Assembly (NCBI GenBank): GCA_964421815.1
Contig: CAYQYT010000002.1
Span: 1 to 64,000, forward strand
From: DTU089 sp964421815
Lineage (GTDB): Bacteria > Bacillota > Clostridia > Oscillospirales > Acutalibacteraceae
DNA: 64,000 nt
Direction: 5' to 3'
The position numbers and the translations under genes are program-made. Shown piece by piece: positions 43,950-53,189 of this stretch (position 1 is the stretch's first letter; the number at the start of each line of letters is the position of its first letter). The notes beneath the pieces were generated by a model that was not told the DNA's origin, made no database searches, and saw only the letters and a program-made list of their open reading frames with translations.

Positions 43950-44106
43950 AAATACACCACCATAAAACTGTATATAAACACATATTATCACAGGTTTCAC
44001 AAGCCTTCAAGAGAAAAGTTGTTTTTATAAATTTATATCTGCATACTTGAAATTTTTCCTTTCTGTGATAAAATTAAGAAACTGAATATAATAAGGTGGT
44101 TCTTTT

Positions 44107-44871
44107 ATGAATGCATTTACAGTTAAGTGGTACACAAAGTTTATAACATCCCTTTTAGGCTACACTCCTGAATTGAGGAAAGCCATTAAAATGAAGAAAA
44201 CAAAATCCTGGGAAGAATATAAGCCCTTTGTTGATCAAAATGTCAGAGATTGGCTAATTCCTCTGATTGATATGGCGAATGTTAATTTTGTGGTTAAGGG
44301 TAAGGAACTTGTTCCCGAAAACGAACCCATTATTTACACCCCAAACCATGCGGGTATGTTTGATATTCCCGCGGTTTTTCTTAATGCTCCCACAATGCCC
44401 ATGTTTATTGCAAAGAAAGAATTAAGTATGTTCCCGTTTTTAAAACAATGGATGTGGGTGCTTGACTGCGTTTTTGTTGACAGACAAAAGAAAAACGGTT
44501 CCCGTTCCTCGCTCCACGAAGCCATTGAAATGGTGAAATCCGGCAGAAGTCTTGTGATTTTCCCCGAGGGTACCCGCAGTAAAACAGGCGAACTTGGCGA
44601 ATTCAAAGGCGGCGCAATGAAAATTGCAATGGAGAGCGGAGCAAAAGTTGTTCCCGTGCTTATTGAGGGTACGAGAGCAAGACTTGAAGAAACAGGCAAT
44701 GTTACTGCAGGTACGGTTTATGTAACATTTTTACCGCCCATTGAAACAAAGGGTCTTGAAAAAGAGGATTTCTTTAAAATGCCCCAACAAATAAGAGCGA
44801 TGATACAAAACGAAAGAGATAAGCAGAGAGCAGAAAAAGAAACAGAAACTATAAGTGAGATAGTTGAGTAA
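44107..44871 (+). CDS. plsC: 1-acyl-glycerol-3-phosphate acyltransferase (PlsC-like)
   Basis: A 254-residue acyltransferase that makes phosphatidic acid from lysophosphatidic acid at the inner face of the membrane. The catalytic 'NHAGMFDIP' (NHx4D) is near residue 80, and 'FPEGTRSK' near 155 binds the glycerol phosphate. 'GSRSSLHEAIEMVKSGRS' separates them, as in the family. The C-terminus is charged and coiled. A short AAGGTGG site precedes the ATG. It is a single gene ended by a hairpin at 44899-44928. Confidence 0.92.
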   Translation: MNAFTVKWYTKFITSLLGYTPELRKAIKMKKTKSWEEYKPFVDQNVRDWLIPLIDMANVNFVVKGKELVPENEPIIYTPNHAGMFDIPAVFLNAPTMPMFIAKKELSMFPFLKQWMWVLDCVFVDRQKKNGSRSSLHEAIEMVKSGRSLVIFPEGTRSKTGELGEFKGGAMKIAMESGAKVVPVLIEGTRARLEETGNVTAGTVYVTFLPPIETKGLEKEDFFKMPQQIRAMIQNERDKQRAEKETETISEIVE

Positions 44872-44898
44872 TCATAAGGTAATCATAGATAGTCAACG

Positions 44899-44928
44899 GG
44901 GATGTAGAAGTGAAAGCTTTTACATCCC
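44899..44928 (+). terminator. Terminator after plsC
   Basis: GGGATGTAGAAG (44899-44910) pairs with CTTTTACATCCC (44917-44928) around TGAAAG with one mismatch, followed by TTTC. The T-tract is short. Confidence 0.65.
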
Positions 44929-44939
44929 TTTCGGTATAT

Positions 44940-44968
44940 TTGACAGATTGTAAACATTGTGATATAAT
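44940..44968 (+). promoter_or_regulatory. Sigma-A promoter of the Fn3-amidase gene
   Basis: Perfect TTGACA (44940-44945) and TATAAT (44963-44968) are 17 bp apart, a consensus promoter, followed 45 bp later by an AGGAGAGGG ribosome binding site and the start codon. Confidence 0.85.
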
Positions 44969-45013
44969 TTTCCTCGTTTTAGATTACAAATTGTAACTTT
45001 TAGGAGAGGGAAT

Positions 45014-46372
45014 ATGACAAAACGGTTACTTTCTTTTGTCTTTGCGTTTATTTTTGCCTTGGGAGTTATACCCTTTGCAAGTGTAAACTCCGTGGCTGCT
45101 AAAATGGAAATATACAGTAGTTCCAAAGCTCTTAAATATGCACAAAAAAACTGGAATAACGGCATTGGCTTGTGTGCGGATTTCGTTTCGAAATGTTTGC
45201 AAGCGGGTGATGTTGATGTATATAGCGATACGGTGAAAAAACTGTATAACAGTCTTAAAGATACATACGGTAAAGCATATAAATTGAAACTCACAAACGG
45301 CAAAAGCGGAAAAATCAGTATGTCTGAAAATTCCGGTAAAATCAAAAAAGGCGACCCGATTTTTTACAAATGTAATTATTGCGGCGACTTTGAACATGTA
45401 GTTCTTTGTAACGGTGAAAATAACGACGGTTATTCCGTGGACTATGCACACAACAACGCTCATAACGGTCAAAAAATAACCTATACATACAGGCATTGCG
45501 GTGGAGAAAGTTGGACTTTGTATTCCGTAAGAATGTATGAAGTTCCTAAACTTTACGGCAAAAAGACCAATGTGGGAGTTCCTAAAATTTCCTCTGTGGC
45601 AAACGGTGCGGATGGTATTGTTATTAAGTGGAGTTCGGTAAAGAATGCGGATAAATACAGGCTTTACCGCAAAACTTCCGATTCATCATGGGAAAGACTT
45701 TTAACAACAAAATCAAAGAGTTATACCGATAGCACCGCAAAAAACGGTGTTACTTATACATATATGGTCAGAGCCGTTGACGGCAAAGTAACAAGCCAGT
45801 ACTACGCAGGGGAGAAAATCAAGTGCCTGGCGGCACCCACGCTTTCTTCAATAAAGAATAATAGTTCCGGAGTTAAACTCACTTGGAAAAAAGTATCCTC
45901 CGCAGACGGTTACTATGTATATAGAAAAGGGAACTCAGGTTCATGGAAACGGATTGCAACTGTCAAGGGCGGAAAAAAACTCACCTACACGGATACAGGA
46001 GTTAATTGCTCCGAAACATATAAATATACTGTCAGAGCATACGACGGAAAGGTTAAGGGCTGTTACAATAACAGCGGTATTGAAACAATTTTTCTTACAT
46101 CACCAAAGGGATTTACCGCAAAAAGCGGCGAAACAGGTATTGTTTTGACTTTCAAAGATGTGGATGGGGCGAAGGGCTATTATATTTACCGTAAAACCGC
46201 CGACAGCGATTGGGAAAGAATCTCCAAAGTTACGGGCGGTGACACAACTTCCTTTGTTGACATTGATGTGGAAGACGGAGTAACCTACCAATACAGCGTA
46301 AGGTCATATAACGGCAAGTATTACAGTGCATTCAATTCAAACGGCGTTTCTTGCAAATATAACAAAATATAA
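45014..46372 (+). CDS. Secreted amidase-domain protein with three Fn3 repeats
   Basis: A 452-residue protein with a signal peptide to about residue 29. An Amidase_6-type (NlpC/P60-like) domain follows: the catalytic Cys is in 'GIGLCADFVSKCL' near residue 55 and the His in 'GDFEHVVLCNG' near 138, with a Cys pair 'CNYCGD' between. Three fibronectin III repeats (about residues 190-450) end the protein and are close relatives of those in the deacetylase at 26741, down to 'YVYRK' and 'YTVRAYDGKVKG'. It probably acts on peptidoglycan or peptides at the cell surface. The consensus promoter suggests strong expression. Confidence 0.88.
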   Translation: MTKRLLSFVFAFIFALGVIPFASVNSVAAKMEIYSSSKALKYAQKNWNNGIGLCADFVSKCLQAGDVDVYSDTVKKLYNSLKDTYGKAYKLKLTNGKSGKISMSENSGKIKKGDPIFYKCNYCGDFEHVVLCNGENNDGYSVDYAHNNAHNGQKITYTYRHCGGESWTLYSVRMYEVPKLYGKKTNVGVPKISSVANGADGIVIKWSSVKNADKYRLYRKTSDSSWERLLTTKSKSYTDSTAKNGVTYTYMVRAVDGKVTSQYYAGEKIKCLAAPTLSSIKNNSSGVKLTWKKVSSADGYYVYRKGNSGSWKRIATVKGGKKLTYTDTGVNCSETYKYTVRAYDGKVKGCYNNSGIETIFLTSPKGFTAKSGETGIVLTFKDVDGAKGYYIYRKTADSDWERISKVTGGDTTSFVDIDVEDGVTYQYSVRSYNGKYYSAFNSNGVSCKYNKI

Positions 46373-46375
46373 ATA

Positions 46376-46410
46376 CAACGGACGGAAAACATACGGTTTC
46401 CCGTCCGTTG
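46376..46410. terminator. Terminator after the Fn3-amidase gene
   Basis: CAACGGACGG (46376-46385) pairs with CCGTCCGTTG (46401-46410), followed by TTTATT. The converging YdcZ-type gene ends 47 bp beyond it. Confidence 0.85.
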
Positions 46411-46457
46411 TTTATTAGTGACTCGGTTTATCCGTTCTACGCATTTTCCAAGTTCCT

Positions 46458-46898
46458 TTATTTGAATTCCCATTTAAAGAGCAATATTCCACCTATGGAT
46501 ATTATAACTCCCACAAGTTTTTGCCATTGAAAATCCACCTTTTCCACACCAAAAAGTCCGAAAAGTTCAATCAAGTATGCAACAAGAAGTTGGGCGGTTA
46601 CTATTATCATAACCGCTTGGGCGGGGCCAAGCCCCGACATACTGCGTATAACGGTGTAGGTTATCAAAGCACCTATGATACCGCCCAAGAGCATATATTT
46701 GTTTTCTATTTTGAAAAGAGCTCCCACGGAGCTTTCACGGCCTGTAAAAAACCAGGCGGCAACGCAGAACAGGAAAGCGGTGAATTGTACAAAGGCGGCG
46801 GACATCCATATGGATGTCTGCTTTGTTACGCCCTCATTGAACACCCCTTGAATACTCATCAGCGCACCTGAAATAACCGCAGTAATAACAGCAAGCAT
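46458..46898 (-). CDS. DMT-superfamily transporter, YdcZ/DUF606 type
   Basis: A 146-residue protein with five hydrophobic segments, the half-size form of drug/metabolite transporters. Motifs such as 'GALMSIQGVFNEG' near residue 11 and 'GGIIGALITYTVI' near 73 fit the DUF606/YdcZ family, which probably works as a dimer. Its substrate is unknown. The gene is single and lies between two secreted-protein genes. Confidence 0.85.
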   Translation of the reverse strand: MLAVITAVISGALMSIQGVFNEGVTKQTSIWMSAAFVQFTAFLFCVAAWFFTGRESSVGALFKIENKYMLLGGIIGALITYTVIRSMSGLGPAQAVMIIVTAQLLVAYLIELFGLFGVEKVDFQWQKLVGVIISIGGILLFKWEFK

Positions 46899-47016
46899 AA
46901 AAAACTCCCTAAAGTGATTTTGGGATTATTTTTTGTAAAAACTCATTTTTTATACCAATTTGATGTAATTTTAATAATTTTTTTTACAAGTTCTTTACAA
47001 TTATACAATTAAAGAA

Positions 47017-47045
47017 TTGTAAAAATAAATATAATGTGATATAAT
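47017..47045 (+). promoter_or_regulatory. Sigma-A promoter of the giant Ig-like/dockerin protein
   Basis: TTGTAA (47017-47022) and TATAAT (47040-47045) are 17 bp apart; a second TATAAT lies at 47030. The start codon follows 34 bp later behind CGAGGTG. Confidence 0.65.
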
Positions 47046-47078
47046 TTACGTAACTTTTCACAAAAACGAGGTGCTAAA

Positions 47079-50000
47079 ATGAAAAAATTCATAAGTGTTA
47101 TACTTGCCGCTGCATTGATAATTACATATATCCCGGTTATCTCTGTGTTTGCGGATAGTGTTGTGGAAATATTCGATGACAGCGGTGTTCAGATTACCGA
47201 TAAAATATATATCACCGAATATCGCAGTGAGCAGTTGTCGGCACTCACTCCCACAACAAACGAGGACAGTACGGTCAGCGGTACGGAAATTGATACTTCC
47301 GACGGAAAGTATGTGACTTGGGAAAGTAATCTTCCCTTGCTTGCAGATGTTGACGATACCGGTAAGGTTACCGCATACGATTTCTCAAAACGTGCAATAA
47401 TCCAACTTTGGATCGATGAAAATATTATGTCAATTCCCCTTGTGGGCGAGGCAACCGCAAAAGCCATTTGGAATGCCATTGATTCCTCGGGAATTGATGT
47501 GGATAATGCGGATACGGATACCATTGTGGCAATTGTGTCCGCAATTGCAGGGGAACAGTTAGGTGAATCCCTGCGTACATACCTTGACAATATGAATGTT
47601 GTTGTTACGGCAACACTCTATGATGTGGATGGTAATGTTCTCGGAAGTGACAGCGTAGAGATTGTGGTGGAAAAAAGTTTAATAGCATCGGTTGCACCCA
47701 CAGGCGTGCATATTACTAATAAAAAGACTGTACCCACCCTTGTTGCAGTGGGAGCACAGGTTCAACTTTACGGCGCCTGTACACCCGTAAGACTCGGTCA
47801 GGGTATAAAATGGTCAGTGGGTAAAAATGCATTTGACACAAGTGCATCCAATTATGCAAGCGTCAGCAGTGACGGACTTGTTACATTCCTGGCAGCAGGG
47901 CAAGTTACAGTCCGCGTTAACCCCGAAAGTACCGCATACGCAACTTTTTCGGACACAATTACTTTTACAGTTGTTGAGCAATCCGAATTACCTGTTGAAT
48001 GTTTTGATATTGTGGGTTCAACATCCGTGGCAGAGGGAGAAACAATTCAACTTAGTATAGATAATGTTGTTCCCGAGGGTGCATATAGGGGAGATCTTGC
48101 TTGGAGCACTGCAGACCCCACCATTGCGGTTATTGATGAAACCGGTATCGTAACGGGTCTTAACGGCGGTGACGGTTTAACTTACTCAAAAACGGTTGCT
48201 ATTACCGCAAGTATGGGCGGTGTGCAAAAAAATGTTGATATTAAGGTAACAAGGCCCATTGTTTCCGCACTCACTTCTGTTGAGATTGAGGGAAATACAG
48301 TTCTGGGCTTAGGTGTTACGGAAACTTATACATCCCGCGTTTCTCCCGACAGACTTAATAACAGTTCAAGCGTTAATCGTGAATGGGGCGTATATGACAA
48401 TGACACGGGAACGGTAATTTACGCAACCTCCGGCTCACCGGTAACCGACGGAATTATAAGTGTTGATTATCAAGGTAATGTTACAGCGGCTTCGGCAGGT
48501 GTGGGAAGGCTTTATGCAAAAGCCACCTACGGCTCGGGAAGTGTTGAAACAAGTATGGAAATTGTCTGCGGAAATGCTGTTACCGATTTTGAAATTACCG
48601 GAAAAACTACGGTCAATGAGGGTTCAACCACCACACTTTCCGTAAATGTATTGGCACCGGATGATTATGAAGAAAGTTTGCTTAATACGATTAAATGGAG
48701 CGTGGAGGATGATTCCATTGCCTCGGTTTCCGCTGACGGCGTTGTGCTGGGACGTGACGCAGGCGGAAGAAACTCGTCAAAATCCACTACGGTTTATGCA
48801 ACAATTTCAGGTGTTACGAGAAGTGCAACGGTTACTGTAAAAAGGGGACTTTTGGCACTTTCAAAGTTCACCGACGGTCAGGTGGAGGGCGATGATTATG
48901 TTATTCGTGATATTCCAAACAGCTTCACAATGAAAACCTACCCTGCGGAACTTACTCAGTCCGAGGTGCGTTGGGGACTTATAAAGGATGACGGAAGTGA
49001 GCCTTGGAGTATTACGGCAAATACTGTTAGAAATGTTAATCTTGAAAATGAGTTTGCTTCAGTTACCGACGACGGAATTGTCACGGGCAAAAAGACGGGA
49101 ACGACAACACTTTACGGCTTCAGCAGATATTTACTCCAGAGCCATATTGTCAGAACAAAGGAAATTGAAATTATCGAGATAATTCCCGACAGTATCACAT
49201 TGAAAGCACCTGATAAGCTTGAGTATGTTGAGGGTGAAACAGAACTTGATTTGACGGGCATGGAGGTTTATCTTAATTATAAAAAAGAATCCCTTGAACC
49301 GTATTATTCGAACTGGGAAAGCTATACGGATGAATCTCTCAGATGCAGTGTTACTGACTATACCGTAAGCAGAATCAATACTAAAATTCTTGATGCCCCG
49401 CAGTATATTATTGTTTCTGTGGAAAGAGCGGGCGAGACCTTTAATGCGGTATTTACCATTACCCTTAATTCAAAACAGGTTGATACCATCACAATTACCC
49501 CACCTTCAAAAACAGTATATGTAGAAGGCGAAAAATTCGATTCAACGGGACTTAAAGTTATTGCGAACTATCTCAACGCCGAGAGTGAAGAGGTTACGGA
49601 TTATGAAATAGACGAAGATTCATTCTCCATGGAAACCTACGATGTTGAACAGAATGTAAGAGTGGTTTATGAACATGTTGACAGAAGCGCAGAAGCCACG
49701 TTCCCGATTATTGTATATGGTAAACCCGTCATCTCGGTTAGTGCAGATGGTGTATTGGGTGAATGGACCGCGGAAGATGTTGTCCTGAATCTTGACAGCA
49801 CCCACCAGCTTGACGGTGCAACATATTATTGGCGGGAAAACGATAGCGAGGTTTGGACCCAAATTGAAGGCAGTGTTCTTACATTTGATTCGAGCTATGA
49901 CGGCATTATATATATAAAAGCCGTAAACAGTCAGGGTTATGAAAGTGACGAAAGCGAGCCTATTACAATAAAAATTGATAAAGCTTACCCCGGATTTACT

Positions 50001-52106
50001 TTAAACCAAGGTGTAACCTCCGTTACTAACAAGGGTTATGCCGTCGGTATTAAAAATTTGACTTGCGGTATTTCGGGAATTAAATCAATCACCTTGAACG
50101 GTGAGGAATTAGGTGTCGATTCAAGGGCATTTGTAGTTTCCGTAAACGGCGATTATACGGTTAAAGTTACGGCAAATAACGGGCTTTCAACAAGCGTGAC
50201 TTTAAATGTCAATAATATTGATAAGGAAGCCCCGGGTATAACCAATATAGAACTTATTCAGGAGCCCGCCGATGCTCCCGAAAGGCATCTTGAGGGTGAA
50301 TTCGGCAATTATTACAGCGGCAATCTTGTAGCTGTTGCAACTGCCGAGGATAGCGGTGTTGCAGGTGTTGATTATATAAAATACAGACTTGTTTCCGCGG
50401 ATTATACCCCCTTGACATCCTGGGTAGTTATTACGGAGGAAACCCGGGCAGTTTGCGAAAGCAATATGAAAGGCTATTTTGAGTTCGTGGCGGTTGACAA
50501 GGTGGGAAACACATCTTCATCCTATTATTCCGACGGATTTGTACACGACAGTGTCAAACCGGTTATAACAACCATCAATGCCATTTGCGGTGAAGATGGG
50601 AAGAAGGAATATGAAAGCGGTGAATGGGCGGATGATATGGTTTTCATGTGCCCCCAAGCAGACTCATTCTCGGGAATTTATCAGTATTATTACAATATTG
50701 ACGGAGGCGAGTGGACAAAACTTACAACGGATACTATCCGTGCGAAAGATGACGGAGCATACTGCTATGGTTTCAAGGCTGTTTCCTATTCCGGTCTTGA
50801 AAGTGAAGTCTATGAGTTTGATGTAAATATTGACAGAACCGTTCCCAATGTAAGGGTTGATTTTGAGGGAGTGTCTGGACAATGGACAAAGGACAATGTA
50901 ACTTTCACCCTCAGCACCCTTGTGGATTGTGTGTCGGGATGTGAATATTATTACAATGACGGCACCGGTTGGCATAGGATTGACGGCAATGTGCTTGTTC
51001 TTGATAAAAGTACAAATGCCAACTACACTTTTAAGGCTGTTAACGGCGCGGGACTTGAAAGCGCACCGTCAAACTCCTATAAAATTATGATAGATAACAT
51101 TCAACCCACCGCCCAAATTATTTACGGAGTAACGGAAAAAACGGATGCACCTTACGATATTGCAATAGTTCCCGTTGTGGGAGAATCCGGATACCTTAAA
51201 ATATATTTTAACGGTGAGGATGTTACGGAGACTCTTAAAGCTACTGTAAGCAAAAACGGAAGTTATGCGTTGACCGTAATCGGTAACAATATGCTTTCAA
51301 GTACGGTTATGGTTGATATAACAAATTTCAGCACTATTCCTACTTCAAACTTCACATTTGCAAAAATGGACTCCGATTCCCTGACGGTTACAGCATACAA
51401 TGGCTCTGCCGCCAATGTAACGGTGCCCATGGAAAAAGACAGCGTGGAGGTTAAAGCCCTTTCAGATAATGCATTCCTCAATAAAAGCGGAGTTTCTTCG
51501 GTTAATATTCCCAATACTGTTGAAACAATCGGTGACAAGTGTTTTGCAGGCTGTGAAAAGTTGAACAAGATAATTATTCCCGAATCGGTAACGACAATTT
51601 CCGAAAATGCCTTTGACGATTGCGAAAATGTTACCATATATTGCTATGAGGGGTCATATGCGCAAAGTTTTGCAGAAACTAAAGGAATACCCTATGTGCT
51701 TCTTGATCTCATTCCTGTGGGCAAAACGGTTATAAATGAAGAGGCGGGAATTATATTCTCACAGCAAGCCTCAAAAACTAATGTTGAAGACATAGTCAAG
51801 GCGGATTCAAGTTATACTGTAATGGCTATTCCGTCGATTGTGAGAGCGGATAGTAATTATTACGGAACAGGCTCTGTGATATATTTCTTCAGAAAAGGCA
51901 CTCTCGTATATACATACAATGTTGTAATTTACGGTGATGTAAACGGAGACAGTGTTGTTAATGTTGTTGATGCGTCGATTACCCAGATGGCATCAGTGAA
52001 CAAAACAACCCTTGAAGATTTCTATTTACTTGCGGCTGATTTTGAAAGTAACGGAGAGGTCGGTGCGGCTGATTATCAACAAGTTCTGAATCTCGCATTA
52101 AGATAA
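47079..52106 (+). CDS. Giant secreted protein: Ig-like domains, LRR and C-terminal dockerin-like module
   Basis: A 1675-residue secreted protein. After a signal peptide (to about residue 26) come several Big_2-type Ig-like domains (about 200-600), recognisable by 'IKWSVEDDSIASVSADGVV' and 'GDLAWSTADPTIAVIDETG'. Two Big_3-like domains follow (about 700-880, 'YVEGEKFDSTGLKVIANY'), then Ig-like repeats of another type ('VSGQWTKDNVTFTL'), BspA-type LRRs near 1457-1550, and a dockerin-like tail from about 1617 ('GDVNGDSVVNVVDASITQ' and 'ADFESNGEVGAADYQQVL'), two calcium-loop half-repeats. Dockerins bind cohesins in cellulosome-like complexes. No cohesin or enzyme module is visible, so it looks like an adhesin or scaffold part. 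Confidence 0.85.
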   Translation: MKKFISVILAAALIITYIPVISVFADSVVEIFDDSGVQITDKIYITEYRSEQLSALTPTTNEDSTVSGTEIDTSDGKYVTWESNLPLLADVDDTGKVTAYDFSKRAIIQLWIDENIMSIPLVGEATAKAIWNAIDSSGIDVDNADTDTIVAIVSAIAGEQLGESLRTYLDNMNVVVTATLYDVDGNVLGSDSVEIVVEKSLIASVAPTGVHITNKKTVPTLVAVGAQVQLYGACTPVRLGQGIKWSVGKNAFDTSASNYASVSSDGLVTFLAAGQVTVRVNPESTAYATFSDTITFTVVEQSELPVECFDIVGSTSVAEGETIQLSIDNVVPEGAYRGDLAWSTADPTIAVIDETGIVTGLNGGDGLTYSKTVAITASMGGVQKNVDIKVTRPIVSALTSVEIEGNTVLGLGVTETYTSRVSPDRLNNSSSVNREWGVYDNDTGTVIYATSGSPVTDGIISVDYQGNVTAASAGVGRLYAKATYGSGSVETSMEIVCGNAVTDFEITGKTTVNEGSTTTLSVNVLAPDDYEESLLNTIKWSVEDDSIASVSADGVVLGRDAGGRNSSKSTTVYATISGVTRSATVTVKRGLLALSKFTDGQVEGDDYVIRDIPNSFTMKTYPAELTQSEVRWGLIKDDGSEPWSITANTVRNVNLENEFASVTDDGIVTGKKTGTTTLYGFSRYLLQSHIVRTKEIEIIEIIPDSITLKAPDKLEYVEGETELDLTGMEVYLNYKKESLEPYYSNWESYTDESLRCSVTDYTVSRINTKILDAPQYIIVSVERAGETFNAVFTITLNSKQVDTITITPPSKTVYVEGEKFDSTGLKVIANYLNAESEEVTDYEIDEDSFSMETYDVEQNVRVVYEHVDRSAEATFPIIVYGKPVISVSADGVLGEWTAEDVVLNLDSTHQLDGATYYWRENDSEVWTQIEGSVLTFDSSYDGIIYIKAVNSQGYESDESEPITIKIDKAYPGFTLNQGVTSVTNKGYAVGIKNLTCGISGIKSITLNGEELGVDSRAFVVSVNGDYTVKVTANNGLSTSVTLNVNNIDKEAPGITNIELIQEPADAPERHLEGEFGNYYSGNLVAVATAEDSGVAGVDYIKYRLVSADYTPLTSWVVITEETRAVCESNMKGYFEFVAVDKVGNTSSSYYSDGFVHDSVKPVITTINAICGEDGKKEYESGEWADDMVFMCPQADSFSGIYQYYYNIDGGEWTKLTTDTIRAKDDGAYCYGFKAVSYSGLESEVYEFDVNIDRTVPNVRVDFEGVSGQWTKDNVTFTLSTLVDCVSGCEYYYNDGTGWHRIDGNVLVLDKSTNANYTFKAVNGAGLESAPSNSYKIMIDNIQPTAQIIYGVTEKTDAPYDIAIVPVVGESGYLKIYFNGEDVTETLKATVSKNGSYALTVIGNNMLSSTVMVDITNFSTIPTSNFTFAKMDSDSLTVTAYNGSAANVTVPMEKDSVEVKALSDNAFLNKSGVSSVNIPNTVETIGDKCFAGCEKLNKIIIPESVTTISENAFDDCENVTIYCYEGSYAQSFAETKGIPYVLLDLIPVGKTVINEEAGIIFSQQASKTNVEDIVKADSSYTVMAIPSIVRADSNYYGTGSVIYFFRKGTLVYTYNVVIYGDVNGDSVVNVVDASITQMASVNKTTLEDFYLLAADFESNGEVGAADYQQVLNLALR

Positions 52107-52150
52107 AAAATAGGATGTAAAAAACGAAAGTTTTTTACATCCTATTTTTT
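52105..52150. terminator. Strong bidirectional terminator
   Basis: A perfect 21-bp stem (52105-52125 with 52130-52150) and a GAAA tetraloop carry A6 and T6 ends, overlapping the stop codon of the giant protein. It also faces the end of the purine transporter operon. Confidence 0.92.
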
Positions 52151-52199
52151 ATTACGAGGAAAATGTGTAGCACGGACGAAGGATAACACTTTAGTTTTG

Positions 52200-53189
52200 T
52201 TATCGTTCCTCACGGAAATAGTTAAGACCAAGGCTTTGAGGGGGTTGATGCTCCCTCTTTTTACGCATGCTTGTGATTATAAGAACAATTATTGTTACAA
52301 CATAGGGAAGCATTTTGAAAAGTTCCTGTGTTTCAGTACCAAGGCCGGGAATATAGTTGTTTGCGTTGCAGAGTGCACCGAAAACAAAGGAGCCTACAAT
52401 GGCAACCGAGGGTTTCCAGAGAGCGAAAATAACAAGTGCAATAGCCATCCAACCGCGGTCACCGAATGCGTTGTTGGACCAAACACCACTGGCATAAGCC
52501 ATAACATACTGAAGACCGCCCAAACCTGCAATAGCACTACCGATACAGGTTGCGGCATAGCGATATTTGGTAACATTTATACCTGCCGCATCAGCGGTGG
52601 CAGGGTTTTCACCAACGGAACGAAGGTTAAGACCCGTGCGTGTGCGATTGAGGAAGAACGAAGCCGCCAAGGCAATTACAAGGGCAAGATATGTCATAAA
52701 ATCGTGGGAGAAGAACAGTTCACCGAACCAACCCAAATCATCGGCAAAGGGAAGTTTGGCGGAGAAGAACGAACTTGTCTTTGTAAGTGCGATTGAAGGG
52801 AGTTCGCTTTTTGTAATATTGATGAGGGATGCACCGAGGAAGTTACCCAAGCCGATACCGAGGGTTGTAAGTGCAAGACCCGTAACATTCTGATTTGCGT
52901 GGAGAGTTACTGTAAGGAAACTGTAAACCAGTCCCATAATAACCGCTCCTGCAACGGAACACAAAAGGGGGATTATAACCGCAAGAAAAGCGTTCATATT
53001 GGCTATATCATTGCCGCAGGCATTTTCATAAATGAATGAGCCTACAACACCGCTGATGGCACCAACATACATAACACCGGGAATACCCAGGTTGAGATGT
53101 CCGGATTTTTCCGTAATAATTTCACCGGTTGAGCCGTAGAGAAGCGGCACACCAAGGAGAATTGCACGGCAAATGAACTGAATAATCAT
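52200..53189 (-). CDS. Purine nucleoside-type ABC transporter permease (NupQ/YufQ-like)
   Basis: A 329-residue membrane protein with about nine hydrophobic segments. The family signature 'GEIITEKSGHLNLGIPGVM' near residue 22 and 'SVGENPATADAAGINVTKYR' near 190 are typical of the BmpA-associated permeases. It is the last gene of the xpt-bmpA-ATPase-permease-permease operon and overlaps the preceding permease by 4 bp. It would import nucleosides or bases with its partner. Confidence 0.92.
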   Translation of the reverse strand: MIIQFICRAILLGVPLLYGSTGEIITEKSGHLNLGIPGVMYVGAISGVVGSFIYENACGNDIANMNAFLAVIIPLLCSVAGAVIMGLVYSFLTVTLHANQNVTGLALTTLGIGLGNFLGASLINITKSELPSIALTKTSSFFSAKLPFADDLGWFGELFFSHDFMTYLALVIALAASFFLNRTRTGLNLRSVGENPATADAAGINVTKYRYAATCIGSAIAGLGGLQYVMAYASGVWSNNAFGDRGWMAIALVIFALWKPSVAIVGSFVFGALCNANNYIPGLGTETQELFKMLPYVVTIIVLIITSMRKKREHQPPQSLGLNYFREER

